DNA of 64,000 nucleotides from an uncultured Muribaculaceae bacterium (GTDB lineage: Bacteria; Bacteroidota; Bacteroidia; Bacteroidales; Muribaculaceae). The first letter of the stretch is position 1; every line of letters starts with the position of its first letter. A program made the translations under genes and the position numbers. The stretch is taken from the NCBI GenBank assembly GCA_910578665.1, contig CAJTQU010000010.1, forward strand, positions 1-64,000, in the 5' to 3' direction. This document shows positions 39,861 through 50,195 of this stretch, in pieces. The notes beneath the pieces were generated by a model. That model worked only from the letters and a program-made list of their open reading frames with translations, ran no database searches and had not been told where the DNA came from.

Positions 39861-41765
39861 ATGAACGAGCTTGAAAAAGCCCTTCCTGACAACGGAAGCG
39901 TAAATCCCCAGCCTGCCATACAGGCGGAATCCTCCTCTACAGAAAACGATGTGCAGCAGTGTGAGCCTGCCATGTGCAATGCAATGGCAAATGACCAGGC
40001 CGAAACTCCCGAATCAGAAGACAAATCGGCGGATGATACCAATGCGGCACAGCATAAATACTTCGAAATGACTAAAGATGAGCTAATAAGCTCACTTCAA
40101 AATATAATAGATGCCAAAGAGGCCAACCGTCACAAAGAGGTGGCTATGATGAAGCAGGCATTCTATATATTGCGCAATGCAGAACTGGAAGCAGAAGCAA
40201 TGAAGTTTGCCGAAGAAGCAGAAGATGGTGCAAATTTCGTGTCGGCTCCAGACCCATGCGAGGCCCGGTTCAAAGACCTTCTGGCATCATTCCGCGAAAT
40301 GCGAAACCTTTTCCTTGAAGAGGAAGAAAAACGCCGTCTGGAAAATCTTGCAAAAAAGAATGAGATTATAGACAAGCTGAAAGCCATAGCAGCAGACATA
40401 GACAATATCAATCTGTACATTACTGAAGTTCGACAGCTGCAAGAAGACTTTAAAGCAATTGCCGAAATACCTGCCGGGGCAGTAAATGAGACCTGGAAAA
40501 ATTATCAAACAGTTGTCGAGCAGATCTTCGACTGTCTGAAGATGAACAAAGAACTGCGTGACCTTGATTTCAAGCGCAATCTGGCAATAAAGCGAGATCT
40601 GATAGAGCAAGCTCGCATGCTTACATCTGAAGAAGATGTGATAAATGCCTTTAAAAAACTCCAGGCTCTCCACGACCTTTGGCGCGAGGCTGGTCCTGTG
40701 GCTAAAGAACACCGTGAAGAAATCTGGAATGAGTTTAAAGAGCTCTCCACCGTGATCAACAAACGACACCAGGATTATTTCGAAGCACGCAAAGAGGCAG
40801 AACAGACCAACGAAGCTGCCAAAACAGCCATCTGCGAAGAAATCGAGGCAATTGATATTGATGCAATCAAGACTTTTGCAGCATTTGAGGAAACAACCGA
40901 AACCATAAAGAAAATGCAGGCTCGCTGGAAAGAACTCGGCTTCGCATCTCGCAAGGCAAATAATGCCCTGTTCACACGTTTCCGTAAATCATGCGACAAT
41001 TTCTTCGCTCGAAAAGCAGATTTCTTCTCTCGCACTAAAGAAGAACTAGCCTCTAATCTAGAGAAGAAAACCGCTTTGTGCGAACGTGCCGAAGCACTGC
41101 AGAATTCTACTGATTTCAAGAAAACAGCAGAAGAAATAGTAGCTCTACAGGCCGAATGGAAAACTATAGGCAGTGTTGCACGGAAACATAGCGATGCAAT
41201 ATGGCAACGCTTTATGACAGCATGCAATACATTCTTTGACGCACGCAAAAAAGACATGGCTTCGCGACGCCATGAAGAAAACGAAAATCTTGCAGCTAAA
41301 CGTCTTGTAATAGAGGCTCTTAAAGCCATTCCGGCAGATGCAGGCCGCCAGCAGGTAATAGAAACTCTCAAAGAGCAGCAAACACGATGGAATTCCATAG
41401 GACATGTTCCTTTCAAAATGAAAGACAAGCTGTACGAGGAATATCGTAACGCACAAAATGCTGTCAGAGAGAATTTCGACTTACGCGAAAGCCGCGCACG
41501 CATGAATCGTTTTGAAGAGCAACTGGCCGGCCTCAGCAATGACGAACGCCGCATGGCAAGCGAACGCAACAAGTTGACACGCGCCATAGAACAAAAACGC
41601 AACGAACTGAAAACATTTGAGAACAACCTCGGCTTCCTGAACATCAAATCAAAAGAAGGAAACAGCATGTTGCGTGAAATGGAGCGCCGCACACAGCGCA
41701 TCAAAGACGATATCAAAGAGCTGGAACAAAAACTGGCCATGCTCAATAACAAGGCGGACAAATAA
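39861..41765 (+). CDS. DUF349 repeat protein
   Basis: The 634-residue protein is almost wholly helical. Several DUF349 units are visible from about residue 190 to 560, each with a core like ARWKELGFASRKANNALFTRFRKSCDNFFARK or AEWKTIGSVARKHSDAIWQRFMTACNTFF. The C-terminal 80 residues are a coiled coil (RNKLTRAIEQKRNELKTFENN). No signal peptide, so it is cytoplasmic. The family's role is poorly known. A -7-like box TAAATTTG lies at 39763-39770. Confidence 0.92.
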   Translation: MNELEKALPDNGSVNPQPAIQAESSSTENDVQQCEPAMCNAMANDQAETPESEDKSADDTNAAQHKYFEMTKDELISSLQNIIDAKEANRHKEVAMMKQAFYILRNAELEAEAMKFAEEAEDGANFVSAPDPCEARFKDLLASFREMRNLFLEEEEKRRLENLAKKNEIIDKLKAIAADIDNINLYITEVRQLQEDFKAIAEIPAGAVNETWKNYQTVVEQIFDCLKMNKELRDLDFKRNLAIKRDLIEQARMLTSEEDVINAFKKLQALHDLWREAGPVAKEHREEIWNEFKELSTVINKRHQDYFEARKEAEQTNEAAKTAICEEIEAIDIDAIKTFAAFEETTETIKKMQARWKELGFASRKANNALFTRFRKSCDNFFARKADFFSRTKEELASNLEKKTALCERAEALQNSTDFKKTAEEIVALQAEWKTIGSVARKHSDAIWQRFMTACNTFFDARKKDMASRRHEENENLAAKRLVIEALKAIPADAGRQQVIETLKEQQTRWNSIGHVPFKMKDKLYEEYRNAQNAVRENFDLRESRARMNRFEEQLAGLSNDERRMASERNKLTRAIEQKRNELKTFENNLGFLNIKSKEGNSMLREMERRTQRIKDDIKELEQKLAMLNNKADK

Positions 41766-41788
41766 ATCTGCCTATCCCATTTTCTCAC

Positions 41789-41825
41789 ATTTGCCGGCAC
41801 AGTTGTCAGTATCGTGCCGGCAAAT
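41789..41825 (+). terminator. Hairpin terminator after DUF349 gene
   Basis: ATTTGCCGGCAC (41789-41800) pairs with GTGCCGGCAAAT (41814-41825), 12 bp with a 13-base loop. The T run is weak, so it may also be a transcript-end stabiliser. Confidence 0.65.
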
Positions 41826-41856
41826 ACTGTAGAGTTTCACAACCTTAACACAACTG

Positions 41857-43242
41857 ATGACGGATAAAATCAGATTAGGGCGCTACCTCCAGACCGCATT
41901 AATAATTGGTGACTTAGCCATTATAACCCTGGCATACATCCTGTCATATACCATATTTGATGTTTCTCCGGAATTCAAATCAAAGTGGGTATGGCTCGCG
42001 GTCAATGTCGCGTTTCTGCCCTCTGCATTCGCATTTTCCGACATACACCGCATGCGCATACTCTATGCCGACCGTGTTGTACTTCAGGCATTTAAAAGCA
42101 CTGTGGTATACGGTGCTACTATTGTGTCCTTATTTTATGTCCTCGGCATATCAGATGTAGGCTGGAAATCAGGTTTTGTATTCATATTCCTTTACTTCTG
42201 TCTTGTGTCATGCTGGTGGCTGCTGGCCCACAAAGTACTTAAAAAAGTACGGCGCATGGGTTTGAACTTCAAACGCGTGATAGTAGTTGGAGCCAATAGT
42301 AACTCACTTATATTAAAAAACGAGTTGCAAAGTGATGCAGGATATGGCTACCGCATAATGGGATATTTCGATGACGATAGTTCAAAACTGACCGAATTTT
42401 CCGATTATTACACTGCGCCTCTACACCGCATACCGGAATTTGTACTCAAAAACAACATCGATCTGATTTTCTACACACTTGATGTAGGCAACGCAAAACC
42501 TCTGGCTGACGTCATGGTGGTGGCAGACGAACTGGGCATAGAATTTGTATATGTACCCAACTTCAGTCCCACGCTGCGAGGTCATTTCGTGCAGAGCCAG
42601 GTAGGCTCGCTTCCTGTCATGACACATACCATATCTCCACTGACCAAACACTGGAACTGTATGTTAAAGAGAGCTTTCGACCTGCTGCTCACACTTCCGG
42701 TCATAATACTCTCCCCTCTCTGGGTATTGCCCATCGCCATCGGAATAAAACTGTCCTCACCAGGCCCTGTGTTCTTCAGACAGACACGAACCGGCATACG
42801 CGGTCGGGACTTCACGTGCTATAAATTCCGGACGATGCGTGCAAATGCAGACGCTGATAAATTACAGGCCACCGAAAACGATCCGAGGAAAACACGATTC
42901 GGCGATTTTCTCCGTCGGTCATCGCTTGACGAACTGCCACAGTTTTTCAATGTATTACTGGGAAACATGAGTCTCGTAGGACCTAGACCTCACATGGTGA
43001 GCCAAACAGAAGACTACAGCAGACTGATAAGTAAATACATGGTGCGGCACGCAGTAAAACCGGGTATCTCAGGCTGGGCGCAAGTCAACGGCTACAGAGG
43101 CGGCACCAAGCACCTGTGGCAAATGGAAAAGCGTGTGGAATACGATGTCTGGTACATCCATAACTGGAATATATTTCTGGATATAAAAATTGTTTTTTTA
43201 ACAATATTCAACGCTTTCAAGGGCGAAAGCAACGCATACTGA
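41857..43242 (+). CDS. Polyprenyl glycosylphosphotransferase (WcaJ/WbaP type)
   Basis: The 461-residue protein has four N-terminal membrane helices, a Rossmann-like domain (VIVVGANSNSLILKNEL, FDDDSSKLTEF), another membrane segment (LLLTLPVIILSPLWVLPIAIGIKL) and the catalytic C-terminal domain of monoPGT enzymes: KRAFDLLL, GPVFFRQTRTGIRGRDFTCYKFRTM, RRSSLDELPQFFNVLLGNMSLVGPRPH. It transfers a sugar-1-phosphate to undecaprenyl phosphate, starting capsule or exopolysaccharide repeat synthesis. No other polysaccharide genes are adjacent, so it stands apart from a typical capsule locus. Confidence 0.95.
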   Translation: MTDKIRLGRYLQTALIIGDLAIITLAYILSYTIFDVSPEFKSKWVWLAVNVAFLPSAFAFSDIHRMRILYADRVVLQAFKSTVVYGATIVSLFYVLGISDVGWKSGFVFIFLYFCLVSCWWLLAHKVLKKVRRMGLNFKRVIVVGANSNSLILKNELQSDAGYGYRIMGYFDDDSSKLTEFSDYYTAPLHRIPEFVLKNNIDLIFYTLDVGNAKPLADVMVVADELGIEFVYVPNFSPTLRGHFVQSQVGSLPVMTHTISPLTKHWNCMLKRAFDLLLTLPVIILSPLWVLPIAIGIKLSSPGPVFFRQTRTGIRGRDFTCYKFRTMRANADADKLQATENDPRKTRFGDFLRRSSLDELPQFFNVLLGNMSLVGPRPHMVSQTEDYSRLISKYMVRHAVKPGISGWAQVNGYRGGTKHLWQMEKRVEYDVWYIHNWNIFLDIKIVFLTIFNAFKGESNAY

Positions 43243-43300
43243 CATTTCAGGACATACAACACCTAAACAATAATCATTCGCTATATACGTTAATAGCTAA

Positions 43301-43942
43301 ATGAAAGCCTTTATTCTTGCAATATTTATATCATTATCGGCCATCATATCCGCCAAAGCTGACAATACAGCCGTCCATCCAGATATTGATTACGACACCG
43401 CGATGGAAATGCTCCAGGCCGGAAACTATCTGGATGCATTAAAATCATTCGGACTGTCTGCAAAAAAAGGTAACCAGGATGCCCAGTACCAGATAGGACT
43501 TATGTTTCTGGAGGGACAGGGGGTAAGCGCAAGCGCGGAAGACGCCGCATACTGGTTCCGCAAAGCAGCACAAAACGGACACGCCGCATCCCAATTTGAA
43601 ATAGGCTATTGTTTCGCAACAGGCGCAGGAGTACAAAGCGATGAACGCATAGCCGCCGAATGGTTCTGGCGAGCAGCAGAACAAGGGGACCCCGATGCGG
43701 CTTTCTATCTGGCCCGTATGTACCGCGACGGCAGAGGGATACAAAAGAATATTGAAAAAGCAAGAAAATATTATAAAATGGCAGCAGGACAGGGCCTGCC
43801 GGAAGCCCAGGAGGAACTGTCACAACTACCTCCGCCACCAAAAACAGTCCAAAGTCACAAAAACAGATCTAAAAGTAGCATCGATAGATCTGACAAACGC
43901 AATCCAGGGAAAAGAACGAGCAAACGCAACAAACATAGCTGA
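43301..43942 (+). CDS. Sel1-like repeat protein, secreted
   Basis: The 213-residue protein has a signal peptide (residues 1-20) and about four Sel1-like repeats (A..Y.IGLMFLEGQGV, AAYWFRKAAQNGHAAS, FEIGYCFATGAGV, AAFYLARMYRDGRGI). A basic Ser/Lys-rich tail (NRSKSSIDRSDKRNPGKRTS) ends it. Such proteins are periplasmic protein-protein scaffolds. Its stop overlaps the rmuC start (TGATG), so the two are translated together. Confidence 0.88.
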   Translation: MKAFILAIFISLSAIISAKADNTAVHPDIDYDTAMEMLQAGNYLDALKSFGLSAKKGNQDAQYQIGLMFLEGQGVSASAEDAAYWFRKAAQNGHAASQFEIGYCFATGAGVQSDERIAAEWFWRAAEQGDPDAAFYLARMYRDGRGIQKNIEKARKYYKMAAGQGLPEAQEELSQLPPPPKTVQSHKNRSKSSIDRSDKRNPGKRTSKRNKHS

Positions 43943-45279
43943 TGGATATATTGACTATTATATTATTGTCGGTGGTCATACTTCTGGCCGCCGCGCTTTT
44001 TTATACCTTAAACCGAACACGAAATAATCAAAGCAGGGACATAGACAACGCGGCCTTGCGCCAACAGGCCGAATACCAATACTTGCAATTTGAACGGCGT
44101 ATGGATGCCTTACAGGCCAGACACGAGCAACAATTTGAAAAAATACGTATGGAATACGAGCAGGCACGTAGATTTTCTGAACAAAACAATGAAAAATACA
44201 TGGAAAATCTTCGCCGCGAAAGCACTGCGCAATTCCAAGCTCTTGCCTCAGAAATTTTAAAATCACAGTCTGCCGGGCTAAAAGAACAGAATGCGGAACA
44301 TATAGAGGCCTTACTACGTCCGCTAGCAGAAAACATAGAAGGCTTCAGAAAAGCCGTTACAGATTCTTATGTGCAGGAAAATGCTTCGCGAAAATCACTC
44401 ACCGACCAGATAGACCGCCTAATGAAACTCAACGAGAGTATAGGCACCGAGGCCAGAAATCTTACTTCTGCCCTTAAAGGAAACTCAAAAGTACAAGGAG
44501 ACTGGGGCGAGATGATTCTTGAGACAATGCTGGAAAATGCCGGCCTCGAACGAGGTATACATTTTGAAGCACAGGTGACACGTTCAAGTGACGGACGCTC
44601 TATACAGGATGAAGAGGGACATCGCCAACGCCCTGATATTGTAGTAAATATGCCAGATAACAGAAAACTGGTTATCGACTCTAAAGTATCACTCACCGCA
44701 TTTGCAGAATTGTGCTCAGAAGAAGACGAGGCCCGACGCAAGACATTACATGCCAATCATCTCGCATCTGTCAAACGGCACATAAACGAACTGGCTGCAA
44801 AAAAATACCAAGACAGTATAAACGGCTCGGCCGACCATGTGATGATGTTCATACCTAACGAGGGAGCATATATAGCCGCTGTACAGCAAGACCCCGAACT
44901 ATGGCAATATGCATACACGCGGCATGTGGCACTGGTATCCCCCACCCACCTGTTTTCCTCAATGCGCATAGTCTCCCAGCTATGGGTACAAGACAAGCAA
45001 AACCGCAACACCATCGAAATAGCCCGTAAAGGCGGCGCGCTATACGACAAAGTGGTATTATTCTTAAACTCGATGCAGGAGATAGGAGCGGCGCTAGACA
45101 AAGCGAAAGACAGCTACGAGACTGCCCTTTCACGCTTAACCACAGGGCGCGGCAGTGTCACAAAACTCTCCTCAGACCTAAAAAACCTCGGAGCCAAAGC
45201 ATCCAAAAACATGCCCGAATCAGTTGTTAGCAGAATAGACTGTGACCCTATTGACGAAAACGGGGAGCTTCAAACATAA
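43942..45279 (+). CDS. rmuC: DNA recombination protein RmuC
   Basis: The 445-residue protein has one N-terminal membrane helix (ILLSVVILLAAALFYTL), a long coiled coil (about 35-130) and the RmuC domain (about 140-430: GNSKVQGDWGEMILETMLENAGLERGIHF, QRPDIVVNMPDNRKLVIDSKVSL, ALVSPTHLFSSMR). The domain belongs to the PD-(D/E)XK fold. RmuC limits inversions at short inverted repeats and some family members act in defence against mobile DNA. The last 32 bases overlap the convergent patatin gene. Confidence 0.95.
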   Translation: MDILTIILLSVVILLAAALFYTLNRTRNNQSRDIDNAALRQQAEYQYLQFERRMDALQARHEQQFEKIRMEYEQARRFSEQNNEKYMENLRRESTAQFQALASEILKSQSAGLKEQNAEHIEALLRPLAENIEGFRKAVTDSYVQENASRKSLTDQIDRLMKLNESIGTEARNLTSALKGNSKVQGDWGEMILETMLENAGLERGIHFEAQVTRSSDGRSIQDEEGHRQRPDIVVNMPDNRKLVIDSKVSLTAFAELCSEEDEARRKTLHANHLASVKRHINELAAKKYQDSINGSADHVMMFIPNEGAYIAAVQQDPELWQYAYTRHVALVSPTHLFSSMRIVSQLWVQDKQNRNTIEIARKGGALYDKVVLFLNSMQEIGAALDKAKDSYETALSRLTTGRGSVTKLSSDLKNLGAKASKNMPESVVSRIDCDPIDENGELQT

Positions 45280-47566
45280 GGCCGAATGAAAGACCCACAT
45301 TCCAACTTTTGGCCGTGTGGCTAATATAATTGCCATAAACAGCCAACGATGCAAAGGGGAAATTATAAACCGCCGCAACCTCTCCTATGAACTGCGGATG
45401 TTGAAACCAGCCAGAATACACCGCCCTGTTACCGGCATCCGCACGCATATCCCTTATAGGACAAAAAAGATAAAAATCGCCCCTTAACTGCAAATTCTGC
45501 ATAACATTATACACAGGCATTACACCGGCAGCGATATAATTATAAGCCCTGAACGCGTCATTAAACATGTAACGTGTAGACGGAGTAGGACCAAATGAGG
45601 GTGCATGCACAAGTTCTGCATAGTAATCACCTCCTACCTTGCCTGCCATACCGCGTATATCGACACATCCTCCCAATACTAGTTTCTTATAAATAGGAAA
45701 ATAACGACGCATATATAACTGCGCCATAAGCCTGTTACGGATCATACGCAGCGGCTCTTTATCCGCATTTACATCGCCAGGCACGAAATGGGAGCGCTCG
45801 TGATAACCTTGCAGAGACAGTCTCAATTCCTGGCCTTCTGAAGGATACATATCAAAATTCAATGTATTCGATGATACCTGCATCTGAACACCCAGAGTAT
45901 GATAATCACAACGATCGCGTCCCTCATCACGGAAATCATTAACCCGGCCAGGGAAAAATGCATCTCTTGCAAACGCATAACCCAATCCTGCCGTATACTT
46001 ATAACGACGGCCTATGGCCATGGCATAATTCAGCCGCGCATATTCCTCATCCGATGTGATAAAGGCCGGATTGTCTGTATCGCTGAACAATACATCACTT
46101 TCATAGTATTTCCTACGGCTGCCGCATACTTGAAATTGCAAATAAGAAGGAACATGCGTACGCAATGACACCTTTGCCTGTGCAAGGCCGGCATAATAAC
46201 TCTGACCTAACCAGCCAGCCACATCAGCATCAAGCGAATTGAAGCTAAGAGTATGATAACCAGCCGTAAGATACAACATTGAATTTACAGATGAAGTAAG
46301 CCATCCGCCAAAACCGGCACTCCATTTTCTCTTAAGATCAACATCAAGCATCATTTTAAACCTGCGTGTGCTGTCGTTATAATAAGCCTGGGGCCGCATA
46401 TCGTCAATTTTTCCGGATGAAACCAGCCTGTAGAAAGCATCCTTGGCATGCCTTTCTCCAAAAGGCAGACCCCTTCCATCACTACCCTCGAAACAATAAG
46501 ATATATAACCAGCCTGGCTCTCTGTTATCCCCTCGGGAACAACGGAATCAAAAGTCAGAACTGGAGTCCTGCCTCTCCAGGAAACTCTGCGTTCAGTGAC
46601 TATAGATGGATCCGTGCGCGATAACACGCGTTGTTTTACAGAATCAATCATAGCCAGCCCGGTGCGATAACCGATAGCATATATCTCGTCGGCACTTCCG
46701 AAATCCAAAACTCCGAACTGCAATACCGGCACCTGTATCTTTATCCCCAGGTTTGAAGGAAGCGAATAATCATTATTTTGGATTATCATGTCTTCCAATT
46801 GCTCAAACATATCACCTGGTATAGGCTTTTTATCAGGACCACTGACAGAAACACCTATTATGACATCGGGATTAAAGTCTTCATGCATCACATCCACCGG
46901 AAAATTATCATAAATACCGCCGTCATACACCAAAACACCGTCCATCTCTATAGGCTTGAAGACCATCGGGAAACTCATCGATGCCCTTATGGCATCACCC
47001 AGACTGCCATCGTCGCATACAATCTTACGTTTATGGTATACATCGCTCGTCACACAACGAAAAGGCACGAAAAGATTGTCAAAATCGCCATTGCACTGAG
47101 CCGTATAAGGTGCGAAAAGACGCATAAACTCAAAATTCATAGGCAAAGGATTAATCAATGCCCCAGACAAAATATCAGCTCTCACATCAGTTTCTTTGCC
47201 GAAATCAAACTGCAACTGCAACATGCGCGGCGTGGGCTCATCCTGATTGAAATAATATGTCAGATTCCGGTCTATCTTGCCAGTACTCCAATAATGAAAC
47301 CCTCTTGATTTTACCAATGCCAGAATCTCGTCGGGTGACCAACCACACGAATACAGCCCACCCACTATTGCGCCCATAGAAGTACCGGCCACATAATCCA
47401 CGGGGATACCATTTTCCTCCAAAGCTTTGATCACACCTATATGGGCTATACCCTTGGCGCCGCCTCCGCTAAGCACAAGACCGACTTTCTCTGCCCTCGC
47501 ACATACTGCCGACAAGAGGGCAAACAGTACTGATATGACCACAATGCTGCTTCTATTTGTCTTCAT
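45248..47566 (-). CDS. Patatin-like phospholipase with Omp85-type outer-membrane domain
   Basis: The 772-residue protein has a signal peptide (1-25), a patatin domain (about 27-225) with oxyanion hole SGGGAKG, nucleophile Ser63 in GTSMG and the catalytic Asp in DGGIYDNFP, then a POTRA-like linker and a C-terminal 16-strand-type beta barrel (about 400-772, ending FGLMFEAPRFRQ). PlpD-type autotransporters share this layout; the patatin part would be a lipase at the cell surface or periplasmic face. The barrel ends in Gln, not the common Phe. Confidence 0.92.
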   Translation of the reverse strand: MKTNRSSIVVISVLFALLSAVCARAEKVGLVLSGGGAKGIAHIGVIKALEENGIPVDYVAGTSMGAIVGGLYSCGWSPDEILALVKSRGFHYWSTGKIDRNLTYYFNQDEPTPRMLQLQFDFGKETDVRADILSGALINPLPMNFEFMRLFAPYTAQCNGDFDNLFVPFRCVTSDVYHKRKIVCDDGSLGDAIRASMSFPMVFKPIEMDGVLVYDGGIYDNFPVDVMHEDFNPDVIIGVSVSGPDKKPIPGDMFEQLEDMIIQNNDYSLPSNLGIKIQVPVLQFGVLDFGSADEIYAIGYRTGLAMIDSVKQRVLSRTDPSIVTERRVSWRGRTPVLTFDSVVPEGITESQAGYISYCFEGSDGRGLPFGERHAKDAFYRLVSSGKIDDMRPQAYYNDSTRRFKMMLDVDLKRKWSAGFGGWLTSSVNSMLYLTAGYHTLSFNSLDADVAGWLGQSYYAGLAQAKVSLRTHVPSYLQFQVCGSRRKYYESDVLFSDTDNPAFITSDEEYARLNYAMAIGRRYKYTAGLGYAFARDAFFPGRVNDFRDEGRDRCDYHTLGVQMQVSSNTLNFDMYPSEGQELRLSLQGYHERSHFVPGDVNADKEPLRMIRNRLMAQLYMRRYFPIYKKLVLGGCVDIRGMAGKVGGDYYAELVHAPSFGPTPSTRYMFNDAFRAYNYIAAGVMPVYNVMQNLQLRGDFYLFCPIRDMRADAGNRAVYSGWFQHPQFIGEVAAVYNFPFASLAVYGNYISHTAKSWNVGLSFGLMFEAPRFRQ

Positions 47567-47651
47567 ATCGCGAAGTTAGCAAAAATAATCGGATAGCGTA
47601 GATACAACCATCGGAAATTATAACTAATTTTGCACTCATAAAATATTCCCC

Positions 47652-48287
47652 ATGACAGATAAAAGCAACCAGGAAGAACTTACCAAGGATTCTGCCAATT
47701 CCAACAACGAATTGTGGCCTCTGTTTATATCTTTCACTAAGATAGGGGCGTTTACCTTTGGTGGTGGCTGGGCCATGATCAGCATCATAGAGAGGGAAAT
47801 AGTGGACAAGCACGGATGGATAAAGCGTGACGAATTTCTTGACCTGCTGGCGCTCGCACAGTCTCTTCCAGGCATATTGGCTGTAAATATCTCGGTAGCC
47901 GTCGGCGATAAGATGCGCGGCGTCAAAGGCAGCATGGCTGCCGCACTCGGCTCCATACTGCCTTCTCTGGTCATAATACTGCTGATTGCCATATTTCTGA
48001 CACCCGACACTATAAAAAACAACAAGGTCATATCTGCCATTTTCATGGGTATCAGGCCGGCAGTGGTAGCTCTGATAGTCGCACCAGTAATATCATCGGC
48101 AAAAGCCGCAAAAATCACCATAAAAACACTATGGATCCCTGTTCTGGTAGCGCTTATGATATCTCTCGACATGGGGTTCGCATCCAATCCCATTCTGTAT
48201 ATCATGCTCGGTGCCGCAGGCGGATGGCTATATTTCTTATGGAGCACCAAGTCTGTACGTAATAAAAAGCAAAGAAACCGCCTATGA
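47652..48287 (+). CDS. Chromate transporter, first half (ChrA family)
   Basis: The 211-residue membrane protein is one CHR domain with about six helices and the signature FTKIGAFTFGGGWAMISIIEREIV, followed by LALAQSLPGILAVNISVAVG. The family comprises short-chain transporters working as pairs, for which the real substrate may not be chromate. Its stop overlaps the second half (ATGA). A -7-like box TAATTTTG lies at 47625-47632. Confidence 0.9.
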   Translation: MTDKSNQEELTKDSANSNNELWPLFISFTKIGAFTFGGGWAMISIIEREIVDKHGWIKRDEFLDLLALAQSLPGILAVNISVAVGDKMRGVKGSMAAALGSILPSLVIILLIAIFLTPDTIKNNKVISAIFMGIRPAVVALIVAPVISSAKAAKITIKTLWIPVLVALMISLDMGFASNPILYIMLGAAGGWLYFLWSTKSVRNKKQRNRL

Positions 48288-48892
48288 TCTATATCAAACT
48301 AATCTGGGCCTATATCAAAATAGGTATCTTCGGTTTTGGCGGAGGTTATGCCATGCTGTCTCTCGTGGAGCATTCCGTGGTCGACCCTGGATGGATATCA
48401 GAAACAATGTTTACAGACATAGTGGCCATATCACAAATGACCCCAGGTCCCATAGGAATAAATTCCGCCACGTATATAGGCTACACAGCCCCCGGCACCG
48501 TCTCCCCTGAATTATATTCCGGCACAATGTACGGCATACTGGGATCACTGTTATGCACCCTGGCCGTCGTAATACCTTCATACCTTATGGTGCTGTACGC
48601 CTCCCATTTCATAGCCAGACACCGTGAAAGCGGCACTATAAAGCACATATTCGCCGGTCTGCGCCCCGTGGTGGTAGGACTTATAGCATCTGCGGCGATA
48701 CTGCTTATGAATAACGCCAATTTCAACCCCAACGGAATACGGTGGCAACTCATATCAAATATCCTCATATGCGTAGCGGCATTCCTGCTTGTATATTTCC
48801 CTATACCTTGGAAAGGCCGTAAAATTAAATTACACCCGATATTAGTAATAATCATAGCCGGTATAACCGGTTTCTTATTATATGGAATTTAG
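48284..48892 (+). CDS. Chromate transporter, second half (ChrA family)
   Basis: The 202-residue membrane protein is the partner CHR domain: IKIGIFGFGGGYAMLSLVEHSVVD, then ISQMTPGPIGINSATYIGY. Short-chain ChrA pairs are thought to insert with opposite topology and act together. The start shares ATGA with the first half; the end overlaps folC by 11 bases. Confidence 0.9.
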   Translation: MIYIKLIWAYIKIGIFGFGGGYAMLSLVEHSVVDPGWISETMFTDIVAISQMTPGPIGINSATYIGYTAPGTVSPELYSGTMYGILGSLLCTLAVVIPSYLMVLYASHFIARHRESGTIKHIFAGLRPVVVGLIASAAILLMNNANFNPNGIRWQLISNILICVAAFLLVYFPIPWKGRKIKLHPILVIIIAGITGFLLYGI

Positions 48893-50195
48893 TTCTGATT
48901 ACAACGAAGTTATAGAATGGCTCTACCGCCAACTGCCCATGTTCTCCCGTGTAGGGGCTGCCGCATACAAACCCGGACTTGACACCAGCATCGCTATCGA
49001 CCGGCATTTCGGGTATCCCCACCGGAAATTCAAATCGATACACATAGCCGGCACCAACGGCAAAGGGTCTACATCACATGCACTGGCCTCAGTCCTGCAG
49101 TCACAGGGATACAAAGTCGGACTCTATACATCGCCTCATTTGGTGGATTTCCGCGAACGCATCCGTGTGAACGGAGAGATGATACCGAAAGAGGCCGTGG
49201 TCAACTTCATAAACAGATACCGCGACAGTGGGTATGACGGACACCCTTCTTTTTTCGAACTGACCATGATGATGGCTTTCGACTGGTTCGCTCTGTCAGG
49301 CGTAGACTATGCCGTAATAGAAACAGGCATGGGAGGACGTCTTGACTCCACAAACATCATTACTCCGATCGCATGCGTGATCACCAATATATCTAAAGAC
49401 CACACACAATTCTTAGGTGACACACTTGAACAGATAGCCGTCGAAAAGGCTGGTATAATCAAAAGCGGCATCCCAGTCGTTATAGGTGAAGCCAGAGGAT
49501 CGGTAAAAGACGTATTCGTCCAAAAAGCGCAAGAATGCGGCGCACCTGCTATTTTTGCAGAACAAAATCTCAAAATACCGGCCATAACATCGCTTGAAAA
49601 AGTCGAAGTCGCACCTGGAAGATATATCAGATATGATTTACAGGGCGATTACCAAAAAGCAAACTTGCGCACTGTGCTGACCGCAATAGGCATGCTGCGT
49701 GATACAGGCATCGACATCAGTGACACGGCTCTGTCTGACGGTCTTCAGAACATATGCAGTATCACAGGTCTTGCCGGACGATGGATGAAGATAGCCGACT
49801 CCCCTCTCGTGATAGCCGACACAGGACACAACGAAGCCGGACTTACATACAATGTGAACCAGCTTCAGGAACTTAAGGCACAACGCCCGGGATGCCGCCT
49901 GCACTTCGTCATAGGCTTCGTGGCGGACAAAGATGTAAAACACATCCTGCCCATGTTCCCTACAGAGGCATCATATTACATAACGAAAGCCGATATTCCG
50001 CGAGCAATGGCCGTGGAAGAACTTGAACAACTGTGCACCCAATCCGGTCTCGGCACAACAACGTTCAAAAATGTCAGCGAAGCTTATACTGCGGCTATAC
50101 ACCGTGCCACGCCCAATGATATAATTTATGTAGGAGGGTCCACATTTATAGTTGCAGACTTCCTCGCCTCCGGCATACAAACGGCACGTCTATGA
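48882..50195 (+). CDS. folC: Bifunctional folylpolyglutamate/dihydrofolate synthase
   Basis: The 437-residue Mur-ligase-like enzyme has the P-loop GTNGKGSTSHALASVL, the folate site region TSPHLVDFRERI, VIETGMGGRLDSTN, ITNISKDHTQFLGDTLEQIAVEKAGIIK with the carbamylated-Lys region, and the C-terminal DTGHNEAG. It adds glutamate to dihydropteroate and to folates. It overlaps the transporter gene upstream and the IMPACT-family gene downstream. Confidence 0.95.
   Translation: MEFSSDYNEVIEWLYRQLPMFSRVGAAAYKPGLDTSIAIDRHFGYPHRKFKSIHIAGTNGKGSTSHALASVLQSQGYKVGLYTSPHLVDFRERIRVNGEMIPKEAVVNFINRYRDSGYDGHPSFFELTMMMAFDWFALSGVDYAVIETGMGGRLDSTNIITPIACVITNISKDHTQFLGDTLEQIAVEKAGIIKSGIPVVIGEARGSVKDVFVQKAQECGAPAIFAEQNLKIPAITSLEKVEVAPGRYIRYDLQGDYQKANLRTVLTAIGMLRDTGIDISDTALSDGLQNICSITGLAGRWMKIADSPLVIADTGHNEAGLTYNVNQLQELKAQRPGCRLHFVIGFVADKDVKHILPMFPTEASYYITKADIPRAMAVEELEQLCTQSGLGTTTFKNVSEAYTAAIHRATPNDIIYVGGSTFIVADFLASGIQTARL

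Noticed and set aside
40775..41800. A 341-codon minus-strand frame
   Set aside because: It lies opposite the DUF349 repeats; the Ser/Arg/Leu-rich product is the usual antisense of Glu/Lys/Ala-rich coding sequence.
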